Positions 8,805 to 18,975 of a stretch of DNA of 64,000 nucleotides are shown piece after piece. The translations under genes were made by a program, and so were the position numbers. The stretch's first letter is position 1. The number at the start of each line of letters is the position of its first letter. The DNA lies in NCBI RefSeq assembly GCF_024125425.1, contig NZ_JAMXWN010000008.1, positions 62,001 to 126,000 of the forward strand, given 5' to 3'. The notes beneath the pieces are model-generated. The model was not told the DNA's origin. It did not search any database and saw only the letters and a program-made list of their open reading frames with translations. Source of the stretch: Sporolactobacillus kofuensis (GTDB taxonomy: Bacteria; Bacillota; Bacilli; Bacillales; Sporolactobacillaceae).

Positions 8805-10958
8805 TTATTCTTCAGAATTGATCAAGTCATCATCGTGATGCCCTTTAATCGGCGTAAACATTCGTTTCTCACGCAATGAATGCTCCCGTCGCATCGTTTG
8901 CTGTTCAGCTTGGTCGGCAAGATATTCCTGCACATTAAATGGTGTCTTCCCTCGGCGATCTTGCTTCTCATAACGATGATCATTTCCCAGTACACGCGTT
9001 TTTACATTATCCTTCATCATCATGTTAAATAAATCAATAATCGTGGTTTTAATCGCCTCGTCTTCAATAGGAAACATCAATTCTACACGCCGATTAATAT
9101 TTCTAGGCATTAAATCAGCGCTTGCAAGGAAGACTTGTGTTTCCCCGCCGTTTCCGAAAAGATAGATTCGGCTATGTTCCAAATATCTGCCGACGATCGA
9201 ATGTACGTCAATATGATCACTAATTCCCGGAATCCCTGTTCTTAGACAGCATATTCCCCGCACAATCAACTGAATCGAAACCCCGGCAGCAGAAGCCCGG
9301 TACAATGCTTTAATGATTTCTTCATCGCTCAGTGCGTTCATCTTCGCACGAATGAAGGCAGGCCGTCCAGCCTGGGCATTTTTTATTTCCGTCTCAATCA
9401 GATCTAGAAGCGTACTGCGCAACCATAGTGGTGCCATAACGAGTTTGTGGAAATACGGTGGTTCCGAATAGCCTGAAAGCATGTTAAACACATTCGATGC
9501 ATCGACCCCCATTTGCTCATTGCAAGTTAGGAGTCCCATATCTGTATAAAAACGAGCGGTAATATCATTGTAGTTACCTGTTCCAAAATGCATATAGCGC
9601 TTGATTCCATCGGTTTCTCTGCGTACTACAAGCGCCATCTTACAGTGCGTCTTCAATCCAACAAGTCCATAAATAACATGACAACCGGTTTTCTCCAACT
9701 TTTGCGCCCAGTTAATGTTGTTTTCCTCATCAAATCTGGCCTTAAGTTCGACAAGAACAGTAACCTGTTTTCCATTTTCCGCCGCCTTTTCCAAATAACG
9801 AATAATTGGTGAATTTCCGGAAACTCGGTAGAGCGTCATTTTAATGGCCAAGACTTGAGGATCCCTTGAGGCTTGACGAATCAATTCAATCACCGGATCA
9901 AACGATTCATAAGGATGATGCAGGAAGATATCATTAGCCCGAATCGCATCGAAAATGGAATGTTCCAGTAGTTCATAGTGAACAAATGGTCGGTGCGAGG
10001 GGTATACCAGTTCACCTGGTTCATTTATCTGACTCGCTAGTTTGGATAAGAAAGTAAGATCGATCGGACCATTAACGCGATAGACATTGTCAGCACTCAC
10101 AGAAAGCCGTTCAAACAGTTTGGATACTAAGCGGTCACTAATACCAGCCTCAACGTCTAGATGAATGACACTGCCCCGCTCACGCAGCCTGAGTTGTTTC
10201 TCAATCTCCTTAAGCAAGTCCTCAGTGTCTTCCTCGTCCACTTCAAGATCCATATCACGCATCACACGATAACATGAGGCTTCGTCGAGTTCATAACCAA
10301 CAAATAACTGGTTCAAATGCTTCCTGATAATGTTCTCAAGCAGAATGAAACTTGTATGTCCCTCTCGGTCCGGCAACTTAACAACGCGCGGCAACACATT
10401 GGGCACTTGTACAGTCACAAACTCTCGATGAGCCGTTTTACTGTGCTTCTTATGAATAAATGCGGCGATGTTAATACTCTTATTTAGAATAAGCGGAAAA
10501 GGACGAGAAGAATCGACCGCCAGAGGCGTAAGTACCGGATAAACCTCACGAGTAAAATAATGCTCGATAAAATCAAGTTGTTTCTGAGACAATTCGCCAA
10601 TATCAAGAATATGAATATGCTGCTCATTCAATAGCTTCTTTAGCATTCGATTATACGTTGTATATTGCTGGTTAATCATCTGGTGCGCAGCTTCGCTGAT
10701 CGCCGAAAGCTGCTGATCAGGCTTCAAACCGGATGGATCCGGTTTGTCATAACCGACTTTCACCATGTCAATTAAAGACGCCACACGAACCATAAAGAAC
10801 TCATCCAGGTTACTCGCAGTGATCGCTAGAAATTTCACCCGTTCCAATAGCGGATTATCCTTGTCTCTTGCCTCTTCCAGCACACGATCATTAAAAAGCA
10901 ACCAGCTAAGTTCACGATTGCTGAAATACTCCTTACGATCAAACTTGTCCATGCGCAT
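8805..10958 (-). CDS. ppk: polyphosphate kinase
   Basis: This 717-residue enzyme polymerises the gamma phosphate of ATP into polyphosphate. The N-terminal domain begins FSNRELSWLLFNDRVLEEA. The phosphohistidine is in GLKTHCKMAL, and the second conserved His is in YLEHSRIYLFGNGG. The length fits PPK1 (around 690-720). The ATG at 10958 and an ATG two codons later are both possible; the upstream AGAGGATAGGTGG fits either. The gene begins 4 bases after the ppx stop, so the two opposing activities are co-expressed. A weak hairpin follows the stop. Confidence 0.96.
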   Translation of the reverse strand: MRMDKFDRKEYFSNRELSWLLFNDRVLEEARDKDNPLLERVKFLAITASNLDEFFMVRVASLIDMVKVGYDKPDPSGLKPDQQLSAISEAAHQMINQQYTTYNRMLKKLLNEQHIHILDIGELSQKQLDFIEHYFTREVYPVLTPLAVDSSRPFPLILNKSINIAAFIHKKHSKTAHREFVTVQVPNVLPRVVKLPDREGHTSFILLENIIRKHLNQLFVGYELDEASCYRVMRDMDLEVDEEDTEDLLKEIEKQLRLRERGSVIHLDVEAGISDRLVSKLFERLSVSADNVYRVNGPIDLTFLSKLASQINEPGELVYPSHRPFVHYELLEHSIFDAIRANDIFLHHPYESFDPVIELIRQASRDPQVLAIKMTLYRVSGNSPIIRYLEKAAENGKQVTVLVELKARFDEENNINWAQKLEKTGCHVIYGLVGLKTHCKMALVVRRETDGIKRYMHFGTGNYNDITARFYTDMGLLTCNEQMGVDASNVFNMLSGYSEPPYFHKLVMAPLWLRSTLLDLIETEIKNAQAGRPAFIRAKMNALSDEEIIKALYRASAAGVSIQLIVRGICCLRTGIPGISDHIDVHSIVGRYLEHSRIYLFGNGGETQVFLASADLMPRNINRRVELMFPIEDEAIKTTIIDLFNMMMKDNVKTRVLGNDHRYEKQDRRGKTPFNVQEYLADQAEQQTMRREHSLREKRMFTPIKGHHDDDLINSEE

Positions 10959-10962
10959 CCAC

Positions 10963-12495
10963 CTATCCTCTTAAAATCGGTTTCAAACCAAATACTTCTT
11001 CAAAATATGCCGCTTTATCTCTAAATGTCTGCTTCTCAAGTGAAAGATCATCATCTGAATGTGCAGTAATCGTCACCTGTTCGTTTCTTAACGAAACTGC
11101 TATTTTCTCAATCTTTTGCTGACGACTGTCATCAAGCGCATCAGCGATACGCAGGATCGATGCAAGCTTTGCTGCAGTTAATCGATCTTTTACCGGCAAT
11201 TTTTGAAAAGCAGATGAGTTATTTGAAGGCGTTTCAGCACTATGATAACGCGCGATATTGGCAACAATGTCCCGTTCATGCTCAGATATACCGATGATTT
11301 CTGAAGCTTGAATGATGTAATAGGAATGCACATAATGTGTGTTCATATCAATGTAACTTCCTGTGTCCTGAAGGATCGCAGCCAATTGAAGAAGGAGCCT
11401 GTCCCGCCGATCCAGTCCGTGCAGTCGTTTAAGTCGATCAAACAGATGGAGTGCAAAAAGCTCAACACTGTGAATATGCGTTTCATCGCAGTTATAACGT
11501 GCAGCGATATTTCGTGCCGACACAATGATATCCTCTATAAATGAGTGATTCAAAATATTTTTATGCATAAGATACATCTCATGAACAAGAATACCGTCGG
11601 CTAAATCCGCATCGGATAGAAGAATACTCTGAGCACCAGTGATCTCCAATGTCTTCTTCAAGATCATTGCAGATGGTAATAATTGGGTAGCAGAATCATA
11701 GGGCACACGATACTTTTTTGCCAACACTTGAGGTGGGATGGTTAAAATATGTTGATACAATTCCGCAAATCTTTTTCTGCTGATTGTGTCATTCTTTTTT
11801 TCCATAAACGTTTGTTTAAATGCGAGCAAGTCTGTACCGACAAGAACAAAATTTTCAATAGTAACCTCTTTCGGAGCGAATTGGTGATAGCCGTCAATTT
11901 TACTCCGAATATAATCCTCCATAATTTCCACAAAGTCACCGGTTTTGCTCTCCAAGTCACCTAATAATTCTCGGATACGGAGCGGACCGAGCTTTATATT
12001 GCGTGAGAATATAAAATGACCCTTATTATAAACTGTAAGTTGCATACTGCCTGAACCAATATCAATCAGCATGGTTCCTTTCCGGATCAAATGACTAAAT
12101 TTATTGGTATTATAGGCTACTGCTTGATTATGAAGAAAACGCTCTTCAGCGTTTGCAAGCCATTCGACATGAAGACCGGTTTTGATACGAATCTGTTCTT
12201 TGACATATTCTGCATTTCTAGCCTCTAAAACCGAACTTGCCGCTACTGCTCGATAGCTTGTCACTCCATAATCATCCATAATCTGAACAAATCCACCTAA
12301 CTGATGGCATGCTTGATCTACTGTTTGAAACGCAATCATCTGATGGTTATAGATATCCGCACCGATAAGTACATCCGCCTTTACATATTCAAGAATCGAC
12401 ATCTCAGTTAGATCAGCGATCTTTAGTACAATTGTTTGCAAGCCAACCGTAATCGATGCGAACAGTTTATGTTTTGCCACCGTCCTCACCCCCAC
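10963..12495 (-). CDS. ppx: exopolyphosphatase, Ppx/GppA family with HD-like domain
   Basis: This 510-residue protein belongs to the ASKHA superfamily Ppx/GppA group, which hydrolyses polyphosphate ends or pppGpp. RAVAASSVLEARNAEYV, the nearby NAEER segment and MLIDIGSGSMQLTVY are the family phosphate-binding elements. From about residue 310 to the end it has an HD-like helical domain. The usual HD pair reads LQDTG here, so one metal-binding His may be absent. The start is uncertain: GTG codons at 12495, 12489 and 12480 compete and none has a perfect site. It is directly upstream of ppk. Confidence 0.9.
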   Translation of the reverse strand: MGVRTVAKHKLFASITVGLQTIVLKIADLTEMSILEYVKADVLIGADIYNHQMIAFQTVDQACHQLGGFVQIMDDYGVTSYRAVAASSVLEARNAEYVKEQIRIKTGLHVEWLANAEERFLHNQAVAYNTNKFSHLIRKGTMLIDIGSGSMQLTVYNKGHFIFSRNIKLGPLRIRELLGDLESKTGDFVEIMEDYIRSKIDGYHQFAPKEVTIENFVLVGTDLLAFKQTFMEKKNDTISRKRFAELYQHILTIPPQVLAKKYRVPYDSATQLLPSAMILKKTLEITGAQSILLSDADLADGILVHEMYLMHKNILNHSFIEDIIVSARNIAARYNCDETHIHSVELFALHLFDRLKRLHGLDRRDRLLLQLAAILQDTGSYIDMNTHYVHSYYIIQASEIIGISEHERDIVANIARYHSAETPSNNSSAFQKLPVKDRLTAAKLASILRIADALDDSRQQKIEKIAVSLRNEQVTITAHSDDDLSLEKQTFRDKAAYFEEVFGLKPILRG

Positions 12496-12670
12496 AACCT
12501 AGGTCTCTCTTTTCTCATTTCAAGCACTTCATTCTTATTATAAAGTAATTTTAATCATGTATGAGAAAGCAGTTCTAATCTTTACAAATATTTTACCAAA
12601 TTTTATTGGCCCGTAGCGGCATCTCGCATCTTCGCTGCATTTGAAACAAAAATTTATAGACCTTCGTATC

Positions 12671-12702
12671 AAAAAAAAAAAGAGCCGAATAACATCGGCT
12701 CT
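12671..12702 (-). terminator. terminator of the glutamate synthase operon
   Basis: On the minus strand AGAGCCGA pairs with TCGGCTCT and 11 T residues follow, just after the gltD stop. Confidence 0.93.
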
Positions 12703-12719
12703 TCCTCGTAGTTTTCTCG

Positions 12720-14183
12720 TTATTCATGCACGAGTGACTTTTTTTTGTCCAAGTACAGATCGACTGCGGCTGCAGCCTTGCGACCTTCTTCGATTGCCCA
12801 GACAATCAAGCTTGCCCCGCGACGCGCATCTCCTGCTGCAAAGACACCTTCTTGGCTCGTCTGATAGCTCGTTGTATCGGCATCAATGACACGACCAGAT
12901 GAATCTCTGTTAATCTCAAAGTCATCAAAGACTTTATCTTCAGCACCTTGAAATCCGATGGCAATGAGTACAAGATCTGCTTTCCAGTTTTTCTTGACCG
13001 ATGCGTCATCATTATCCTGCTTAAAGGAGCCGGTGATGAGCTCAGTAACATGACCTTCTGCATCACTAAGAAATTTTTGTGTTTCCACATAATATTCACG
13101 CGGATCCTTGCCAAGTACCTCTTCTGCTTCTTCATAGGCATAGTCAACCGAGAAAACATTCGGATGCTCCGGCCACGGATTATTGTTCGTACGATGTTCC
13201 GGTAACTTGCCATGTTTACCAAACTGGACAACACTCTTGCAGCCTTGGCGAATCGCCGTTGCGACACAATCTTCGCCAGTGTCCCCACCGCCAATGACAA
13301 TGACATTCTTGTCTTTGGCATCATAGTCCGCTTTGAGCGCTTCTCCATAGAGCAAGTGACGGTTGCTCGCTGTAAGGTATTCCATTGCCGGTGAAATGCC
13401 CTTCAGTCCTCTTCCTTCAATCGCTACATCACGGTGTTTTCCTGCACCGGTACAAAGGATCACCGCATCAAATGAATCTTTCAATGACTGAACGCTGACG
13501 GTTTTTCCGACATCGACATTCGTTTTAAAAATAATACCTTCTTCTTCGAGCAAATGGATTCGCCGGTCCACAATATCTTTTTCAATCTTCATGCTTGGAA
13601 TGCCATACATGAGTAATCCGCCTGGTCGATCAGAACGCTCAAAAACCGTGACGCGATGACCAATTTTATTCAATTGATCCGCACAAGCAAGACCCGCAGG
13701 ACCTGAACCGATCACCGCGATCTTTTTCCCGGTCCGTCGTTTCGGTGGTTTTGGAACGACCCATCCCTCATCAAAAGCACGGTCGATAATTGCCCGCTCA
13801 ATTGACTTTATAGAGACCGGACTGCTAACAAATCCTGCCGTACAAGACCCTTCACATGGTGCCGGACATGCTTTTGATGTAAATTCCGGAAAATTATTCG
13901 TTTTCGCTAGCCGTTCGTACGCTTCTTTCCATTGACCATGGTAGACGAGATCGTTCCATTCGGGTATGAGATTATGAATCGGACATCCGGTTGTTCCTCG
14001 ATTTATCGTAGTACCAATTTGGCAATACGGAATACCACAATCCATACAGCGTGCCGCTTGTTCCTTTGCATCGCTTTCTACGAGAGGAATTTTATACTCG
14101 TTCCAATCCAAGACCCGTTCAGTCGGTTTGCGTTCGCTTTGACTTTTTTTCTCTATATTCAGGAAACCCATTAATTGTCCCAT
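12720..14183 (-). CDS. gltD: glutamate synthase small subunit
   Basis: This 487-residue flavoprotein passes electrons from NADPH through iron-sulfur clusters to the large subunit. The N-terminal cysteine motifs are ARCMDCGIPYCQ and CPAPCEGSC. Two Rossmann folds follow, with GSGPAGLACADQL for FAD and GGGDTGEDCVATA for NADPH. The C-terminal FAD motif is GVFAAGDARRGASLIVWAI. The start MGQLMGFLNIEKK resembles the Bacillus protein. A GAAAGGA site lies about 13 bases upstream. It follows the large-subunit gene by 55 bases and ends at a strong terminator. B. subtilis nomenclature calls this subunit GltB. Confidence 0.97.
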   Translation of the reverse strand: MGQLMGFLNIEKKSQSERKPTERVLDWNEYKIPLVESDAKEQAARCMDCGIPYCQIGTTINRGTTGCPIHNLIPEWNDLVYHGQWKEAYERLAKTNNFPEFTSKACPAPCEGSCTAGFVSSPVSIKSIERAIIDRAFDEGWVVPKPPKRRTGKKIAVIGSGPAGLACADQLNKIGHRVTVFERSDRPGGLLMYGIPSMKIEKDIVDRRIHLLEEEGIIFKTNVDVGKTVSVQSLKDSFDAVILCTGAGKHRDVAIEGRGLKGISPAMEYLTASNRHLLYGEALKADYDAKDKNVIVIGGGDTGEDCVATAIRQGCKSVVQFGKHGKLPEHRTNNNPWPEHPNVFSVDYAYEEAEEVLGKDPREYYVETQKFLSDAEGHVTELITGSFKQDNDDASVKKNWKADLVLIAIGFQGAEDKVFDDFEINRDSSGRVIDADTTSYQTSQEGVFAAGDARRGASLIVWAIEEGRKAAAAVDLYLDKKKSLVHE

Positions 14184-14238
14184 TGTATCAACTTCATCCT
14201 TTCAAAATTAATCCGAATCATGACTTTGGATCTTGAAT

Positions 14239-17200
14239 TTAAACCGGAAGATAAGTAGAGTTACGGACGCTCAACTTTCCTTGTTTTTTTAGATAAAACG
14301 CCTGTTCCTTCGCTTGTTCTCCGTTCAATCCCTGTGCTTCAAATTGCTCAATTTTCTCGAGCATCGCTTCATAATCACGTGGGATAATCTTGATGATTCG
14401 TTGAATGGATGTTTCCCAGTTCATGAGCAGTTGTTCAGCTTTTGGACTGCCCGTATGCTCAAAATGATTCTTAATTAATTGGTGAACCTGATCCTGTTCC
14501 TGCTTATCAGTCAATGGTTCAATATTAACCAGTTCCTTATTAATATAATGAATCATTTGATCCGGTTGCTCATCCGGCAAAATGTACGCGGTTCCGCCCG
14601 ACATACCAGCAGCAAAATTACGGCCAACAGATCCAAGGACAACGACGCGGCCTCCTGTCATATATTCGCAGCCATTTTCACCTACACCTTCGACAACGGC
14701 TGTAGCACCACTATTACGGACGCAAAAACGTCCACCAGCAGTACCACGAATATACGCCTCTCCGCTCGTCGCTCCAAATAGGCCAACATTTCCCATCATT
14801 GCCTGAGGATCTGTGCTCATATCATCCAAGTCTTCTGACTTAATGATCACTTTACCACCGGACAAGCCCTTACCCACATAATCATTGGCATCGCCGGTCA
14901 AGATCATCGTCACGCCTTTTGGAATGAATGACGCAAAGCTCTGCCCTGCACTTCCGGTAAAGGATAAAGTAATTGTATCTTCTGGAAGTCCTTTTCCTTC
15001 TGTTGATCGTGAGATGAAATAGCCCAGTGTAGACCCAACAGTACGATCTGAATTCTTTAATTTATAGACAAGATGAACTGGCTTCTTATTCTCAATAGTT
15101 GGTAAACATGTTGCAACAAGATTTCGTTCATCGAAGCGTCGTTCTACGTGATGTTCCTGAGCACGAGCAAAATAACGTTTGGAAACATCGCTCTCTGCTT
15201 GGTAAAGCAGATCGGAAAGATCCAACGTACGTGCTTTCCAGTGACTATGCACAGACTTTTTTATTCTCAATAGATGTGCCTGGCCAACAACCTCATTAAG
15301 GGAACGGTAACCGAGTTTCGCCAACTGTTCACGAATATCTTCAGCAATGAAGGTCATGAAGTTAACAATATGGTCCGGACTCCCCATGAAGTTCTTACGC
15401 AATTCAGGATTTTGCGTTGCAATACCTACAGGACATGAGTCCAAATGACAAGCGCGCATCATGAGACAGCCAAGTACAACAAGCGGAGCCGTAGCAAAAC
15501 CGAATTCTTCGGCACCAAGGCACGCTGCAATGAGCACATCACGGCCGGTCATTAATTTACCATCGGTTTCAAGACGGACACGATCTCGCAATCCATTCAT
15601 CATTAAGGTTTGATGCGCTTCTGCTAAGCCAATTTCCCAAGGCAATCCTGCATGTTTGATACTCGTCTTTGATGCAGCCCCAGTGCCACCATCGTGACCA
15701 CTGATTAAGATCACATCTGCTTTGCCTTTGGCAACACCGGCAGCAATCGTACCAACACCGCCTTTAGCAACGAGCTTAACGCTAATTCTTGCCTTCGGAT
15801 TACTGGACTTAAGGTCATAAATTAATTGTGCTAAATCTTCAATTGAATAAATATCATGGTGTGGTGGCGGCGAAATTAGTGCAACTCCAGTGGTTGCATG
15901 ACGTGTTTTTGCAATCCAAGGATACACTTTTCCTGCAGGTAATTGCCCACCTTCACCCGGTTTCGCACCTTGAGCCATCTTAATTTGCAGTTCATCTGCT
16001 TCAGATAAATAATAGCTCGTCACACCAAATCGTCCTGATGCAACCTGTTTAATGGAGCTTCGACGCCATGTGCCATCTGCCTCACGTGTAAAGCGTTCAG
16101 CATCTTCTCCACCTTCACCACTATTACTTTTTCCTCCGATCCGGTTCATCGCAATCGCCATCGCTTCATGTGCTTCCTTACTAATTGAACCGTAGGACAT
16201 TGCACCGGTCTTAAAGCGTTTCAAAATGCTTTCAACGGGTTCAACATCGTCCAGAGGGATAGGTTTCCGATCTTTCTCGAAAGTTAGCAAGCTTCGAATC
16301 GTTGAAAATGGTGCATGATCTACCATTTCAGCATAGTCTTTATAGAGTTTGTAATCGTTATTTCGAGCAGCCTGTTGGAGCGTGTGCACAATAAGCGGTT
16401 CAATTTTATGCTGTTCGCCGCCTTGTCTCCATTGCATAGTACTTCCAGCATCAAGAGGTTTCATACTGCCTTGATGATATTCCTCAGTCGCCTTTTTATG
16501 TCGTAGAATTGTTTCCGTTTCGATTTCGTCTAAACCAATTCCACCAATTTGCGATACGGTTCCTTCAAAATATTTATCAATGAGTCGATTGGATAAGCCT
16601 AGAGCTTCAAAGGTTTGTGCCCCTCGATAACTTTGGATCGACGATATGCCGACTTTTGACATAATTTTAACGATCCCAGCGACCAAAGCCTTGATGTAAT
16701 TTTGTTCTGCTTTTTCTTCATCGATTGTCAGATGATCTGCGTTAACGAGCGCTTGCACAGTTTCAAGAGCTAAGTATGGATGAACAGCATCCGCACCGTA
16801 CCCAAGTAATGCCGCTACTTGATGACTGTCTCTCGGTTCACCCGAATCGACAATCAAACTGATTTGAGGACGAGTTCCCTGCTTAATCAAATGATGATGA
16901 AGTGCACTCACTGCGAGTAGTGATGGGATGGACAAACTATTTTCATCAACTCCGCGATCAGAGAGAATGATCAGCGATGCCCCATCGTGGATAACTTCAT
17001 CAACATGAAGAATCAATTGATCAACAGCACTTGAAAGGCCAAATTCCCCTTCCTTTGCCGGATATGTTGTTCCGATAATCCGCGTCTTCAACTTTTGGTG
17101 GTGGAGATCTTGGAATGCTTTACGATCAAGCACCGGGTGTTTCAAGCGAATTTGCGATGTTACGTGCTTGCTTGGATCGAGCAAGCTAATCTGAGGCCCA

Positions 17201-18789
17201 AGCCAAGTGATCTTAGACATAACCCGAGCTTCTCGAATCGCATCGATCGGCGGATTGGTAACCTGTGAAAACCATTGCTTAAAATAATCAAAGAGAAGTT
17301 GCGATTTATTCGATAACACCGCGAGCGGCGTGTCGTTCCCCATTGATCCAGTTGGTTCTTTTCCCTGTTCAGCCATCGGTTGAATGGCTTTTGTTACATC
17401 TTCGTACGTATAACCGAAAACTTTCTGTTGAAACAATCGTCGTTCATCAGAGTGGAGATCACCGTTTCCATGATTTCGGTTAAGCTTTATTACGGATTGA
17501 TTGAGCAAGTCTTGATAGTCAATTGAAGTGCAAATCTCTTTCTTCAATTCATCACTGGGTACAATCTTTCCTTTTTCCGTATCAATGAGCAAGAGTTGCC
17601 CTGGCTTTAAATGACAGCGCTGTTTGATATCTTCTGCCTTGAGATCTGCAACGCCAACTTCAGATGAAAAGACAACTTTATCATCATTTGTAATGTAATA
17701 ACGTGCAGGGCGGAGACCATTACGATCAAGAATCGCCCCAATTTGCTTACCGTTGCAGAATCCGAGAGCCATCGGTCCGTCCCACGGTTCCATAACACGA
17801 CTATGGAATTCATAAAAATTCCGCAAATAGTCAGGAAGATCACTGTCACCTTCCCAAGGTTCCGGTACCATCATCATGACAGCGTGAGGAAGTGAGAAAC
17901 CATGATAAGTCAAAAATTCAAGAACGTTATCGAAGATCGCTGAATCGCTGCCTTCCGGATCAATAATCTGTGGGAGTTTTCCTCCGTTAAGATGTTTCGC
18001 TTTTGCCGTAAACCAGCTCATATTTCCACGGATCGTGTTAATTTCTCCGTTGTGTACAATCATCCGGTTTGGATGTGCACGTTCCCAGCTTGGGAATGTA
18101 TTAGTACTATAACGAGAATGCACTAATGCAACAGCTGAAACAAACCGTTCATCCTGCAAATCCGTATAAAATGCTGACACTTCTTTTGCACGGAGCATGC
18201 CTTTATAGACCATCGTTTGACTCGAAAGACTAGCAACATACAGTTCATCTTTAAGTTTCGCTTCAATTGCTTTTCTCAGTAAATACAATTTGGAATCCAG
18301 TTCCTGACCGGAATCCTGATTCGCTGTACCGATGAACATTTGATACATGTACGGCGCTTTACTGCGTGCCAGACGGCTGATCTCATTCTCATCAATCGGC
18401 ACATCACGTTCACCATATATTCTTAAATTACGCGCAGCGATGCACGCTTTTATTTTTCCAATCGCAACAAGTCGGCTTGAACGATCCTGAGGCATGAAAA
18501 ACATGCCGACGCCGTAGTGTCCGGCAGGAGGCAATTCAAAATTGCAAACTTCCTGAAAGAAACGATCAGGAATCTGTACCAAAATACCGGCACCGTCTCC
18601 AGTTTTCCCATCGGCAGCTTTCCCAGCTCTATGGTCAAGCCTTGCCAACATTTCCAGTGCTGTTCTAACTATCTCATTGGATGCGCGTCCTTTAATGTCC
18701 GCGTATAACCCAATCCCGCATGCATCATGCTCAAATTCCGGGCGATACAAGCCTTCTGGTCTCTCTCTCGTCTGACCCTTGGTCTTCAT
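14239..18789 (-). CDS. gltB: glutamate synthase large subunit
   Basis: This 1516-residue enzyme makes two glutamates from glutamine and 2-oxoglutarate. A short propeptide precedes the catalytic Cys24 in EFEHDACGIGLY of the class II glutamine amidotransferase domain. The FMN/synthase domain carries GGEDAERF and KPGEGGQLPAGK. The 3Fe-4S cysteines are in RACHLDSCPVGIATQ. The C-terminal glycine-rich beta-helix domain follows. The frame opens at 18816, but ATG 18789 has an AAGGATGAGG site and gives a propeptide of normal length. It is divergent from gltC. B. subtilis calls this subunit GltA. Confidence 0.97.
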   Translation of the reverse strand: MKTKGQTRERPEGLYRPEFEHDACGIGLYADIKGRASNEIVRTALEMLARLDHRAGKAADGKTGDGAGILVQIPDRFFQEVCNFELPPAGHYGVGMFFMPQDRSSRLVAIGKIKACIAARNLRIYGERDVPIDENEISRLARSKAPYMYQMFIGTANQDSGQELDSKLYLLRKAIEAKLKDELYVASLSSQTMVYKGMLRAKEVSAFYTDLQDERFVSAVALVHSRYSTNTFPSWERAHPNRMIVHNGEINTIRGNMSWFTAKAKHLNGGKLPQIIDPEGSDSAIFDNVLEFLTYHGFSLPHAVMMMVPEPWEGDSDLPDYLRNFYEFHSRVMEPWDGPMALGFCNGKQIGAILDRNGLRPARYYITNDDKVVFSSEVGVADLKAEDIKQRCHLKPGQLLLIDTEKGKIVPSDELKKEICTSIDYQDLLNQSVIKLNRNHGNGDLHSDERRLFQQKVFGYTYEDVTKAIQPMAEQGKEPTGSMGNDTPLAVLSNKSQLLFDYFKQWFSQVTNPPIDAIREARVMSKITWLGPQISLLDPSKHVTSQIRLKHPVLDRKAFQDLHHQKLKTRIIGTTYPAKEGEFGLSSAVDQLILHVDEVIHDGASLIILSDRGVDENSLSIPSLLAVSALHHHLIKQGTRPQISLIVDSGEPRDSHQVAALLGYGADAVHPYLALETVQALVNADHLTIDEEKAEQNYIKALVAGIVKIMSKVGISSIQSYRGAQTFEALGLSNRLIDKYFEGTVSQIGGIGLDEIETETILRHKKATEEYHQGSMKPLDAGSTMQWRQGGEQHKIEPLIVHTLQQAARNNDYKLYKDYAEMVDHAPFSTIRSLLTFEKDRKPIPLDDVEPVESILKRFKTGAMSYGSISKEAHEAMAIAMNRIGGKSNSGEGGEDAERFTREADGTWRRSSIKQVASGRFGVTSYYLSEADELQIKMAQGAKPGEGGQLPAGKVYPWIAKTRHATTGVALISPPPHHDIYSIEDLAQLIYDLKSSNPKARISVKLVAKGGVGTIAAGVAKGKADVILISGHDGGTGAASKTSIKHAGLPWEIGLAEAHQTLMMNGLRDRVRLETDGKLMTGRDVLIAACLGAEEFGFATAPLVVLGCLMMRACHLDSCPVGIATQNPELRKNFMGSPDHIVNFMTFIAEDIREQLAKLGYRSLNEVVGQAHLLRIKKSVHSHWKARTLDLSDLLYQAESDVSKRYFARAQEHHVERRFDERNLVATCLPTIENKKPVHLVYKLKNSDRTVGSTLGYFISRSTEGKGLPEDTITLSFTGSAGQSFASFIPKGVTMILTGDANDYVGKGLSGGKVIIKSEDLDDMSTDPQAMMGNVGLFGATSGEAYIRGTAGGRFCVRNSGATAVVEGVGENGCEYMTGGRVVVLGSVGRNFAAGMSGGTAYILPDEQPDQMIHYINKELVNIEPLTDKQEQDQVHQLIKNHFEHTGSPKAEQLLMNWETSIQRIIKIIPRDYEAMLEKIEQFEAQGLNGEQAKEQAFYLKKQGKLSVRNSTYLPV

Positions 18790-18815
18790 AAACCTCATCC
18801 TTCCTTCTGGTTGCA

Positions 18816-18838
18816 ATCACGCATCACTTATGTGTGAT
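18816..18838. promoter_or_regulatory. inverted repeat upstream of gltB
   Basis: ATCACGCAT and ATGTGTGAT form an imperfect inverted repeat 27 bases before the gltB start. It could be a GltC or other regulator site, or a leader hairpin. Nothing else distinguishes these. Confidence 0.35.
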
Positions 18839-18940
18839 TTTTCTGAAAATGTACTTTTTATCTCTCTTTAGGTCAAAAGTATGGTGTATTTATTTTACTC
18901 TTTCATTATCAATCTTTACAATATATAATTTAGAATAAAT

Positions 18941-18954
18941 TAATATCGATATTA
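18941..18954. promoter_or_regulatory. palindrome upstream of gltC, candidate operator
   Basis: TAATATCGATATTA is a perfect 14-base palindrome 21 bases before the gltC ATG, in the divergent gltC-gltB region. LysR regulators often bind such AT-rich dyads for autoregulation. The link to GltC is inferred from position only. Confidence 0.4.
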
Positions 18955-18975
18955 GATGAATGGGGTCTTCGAGTC

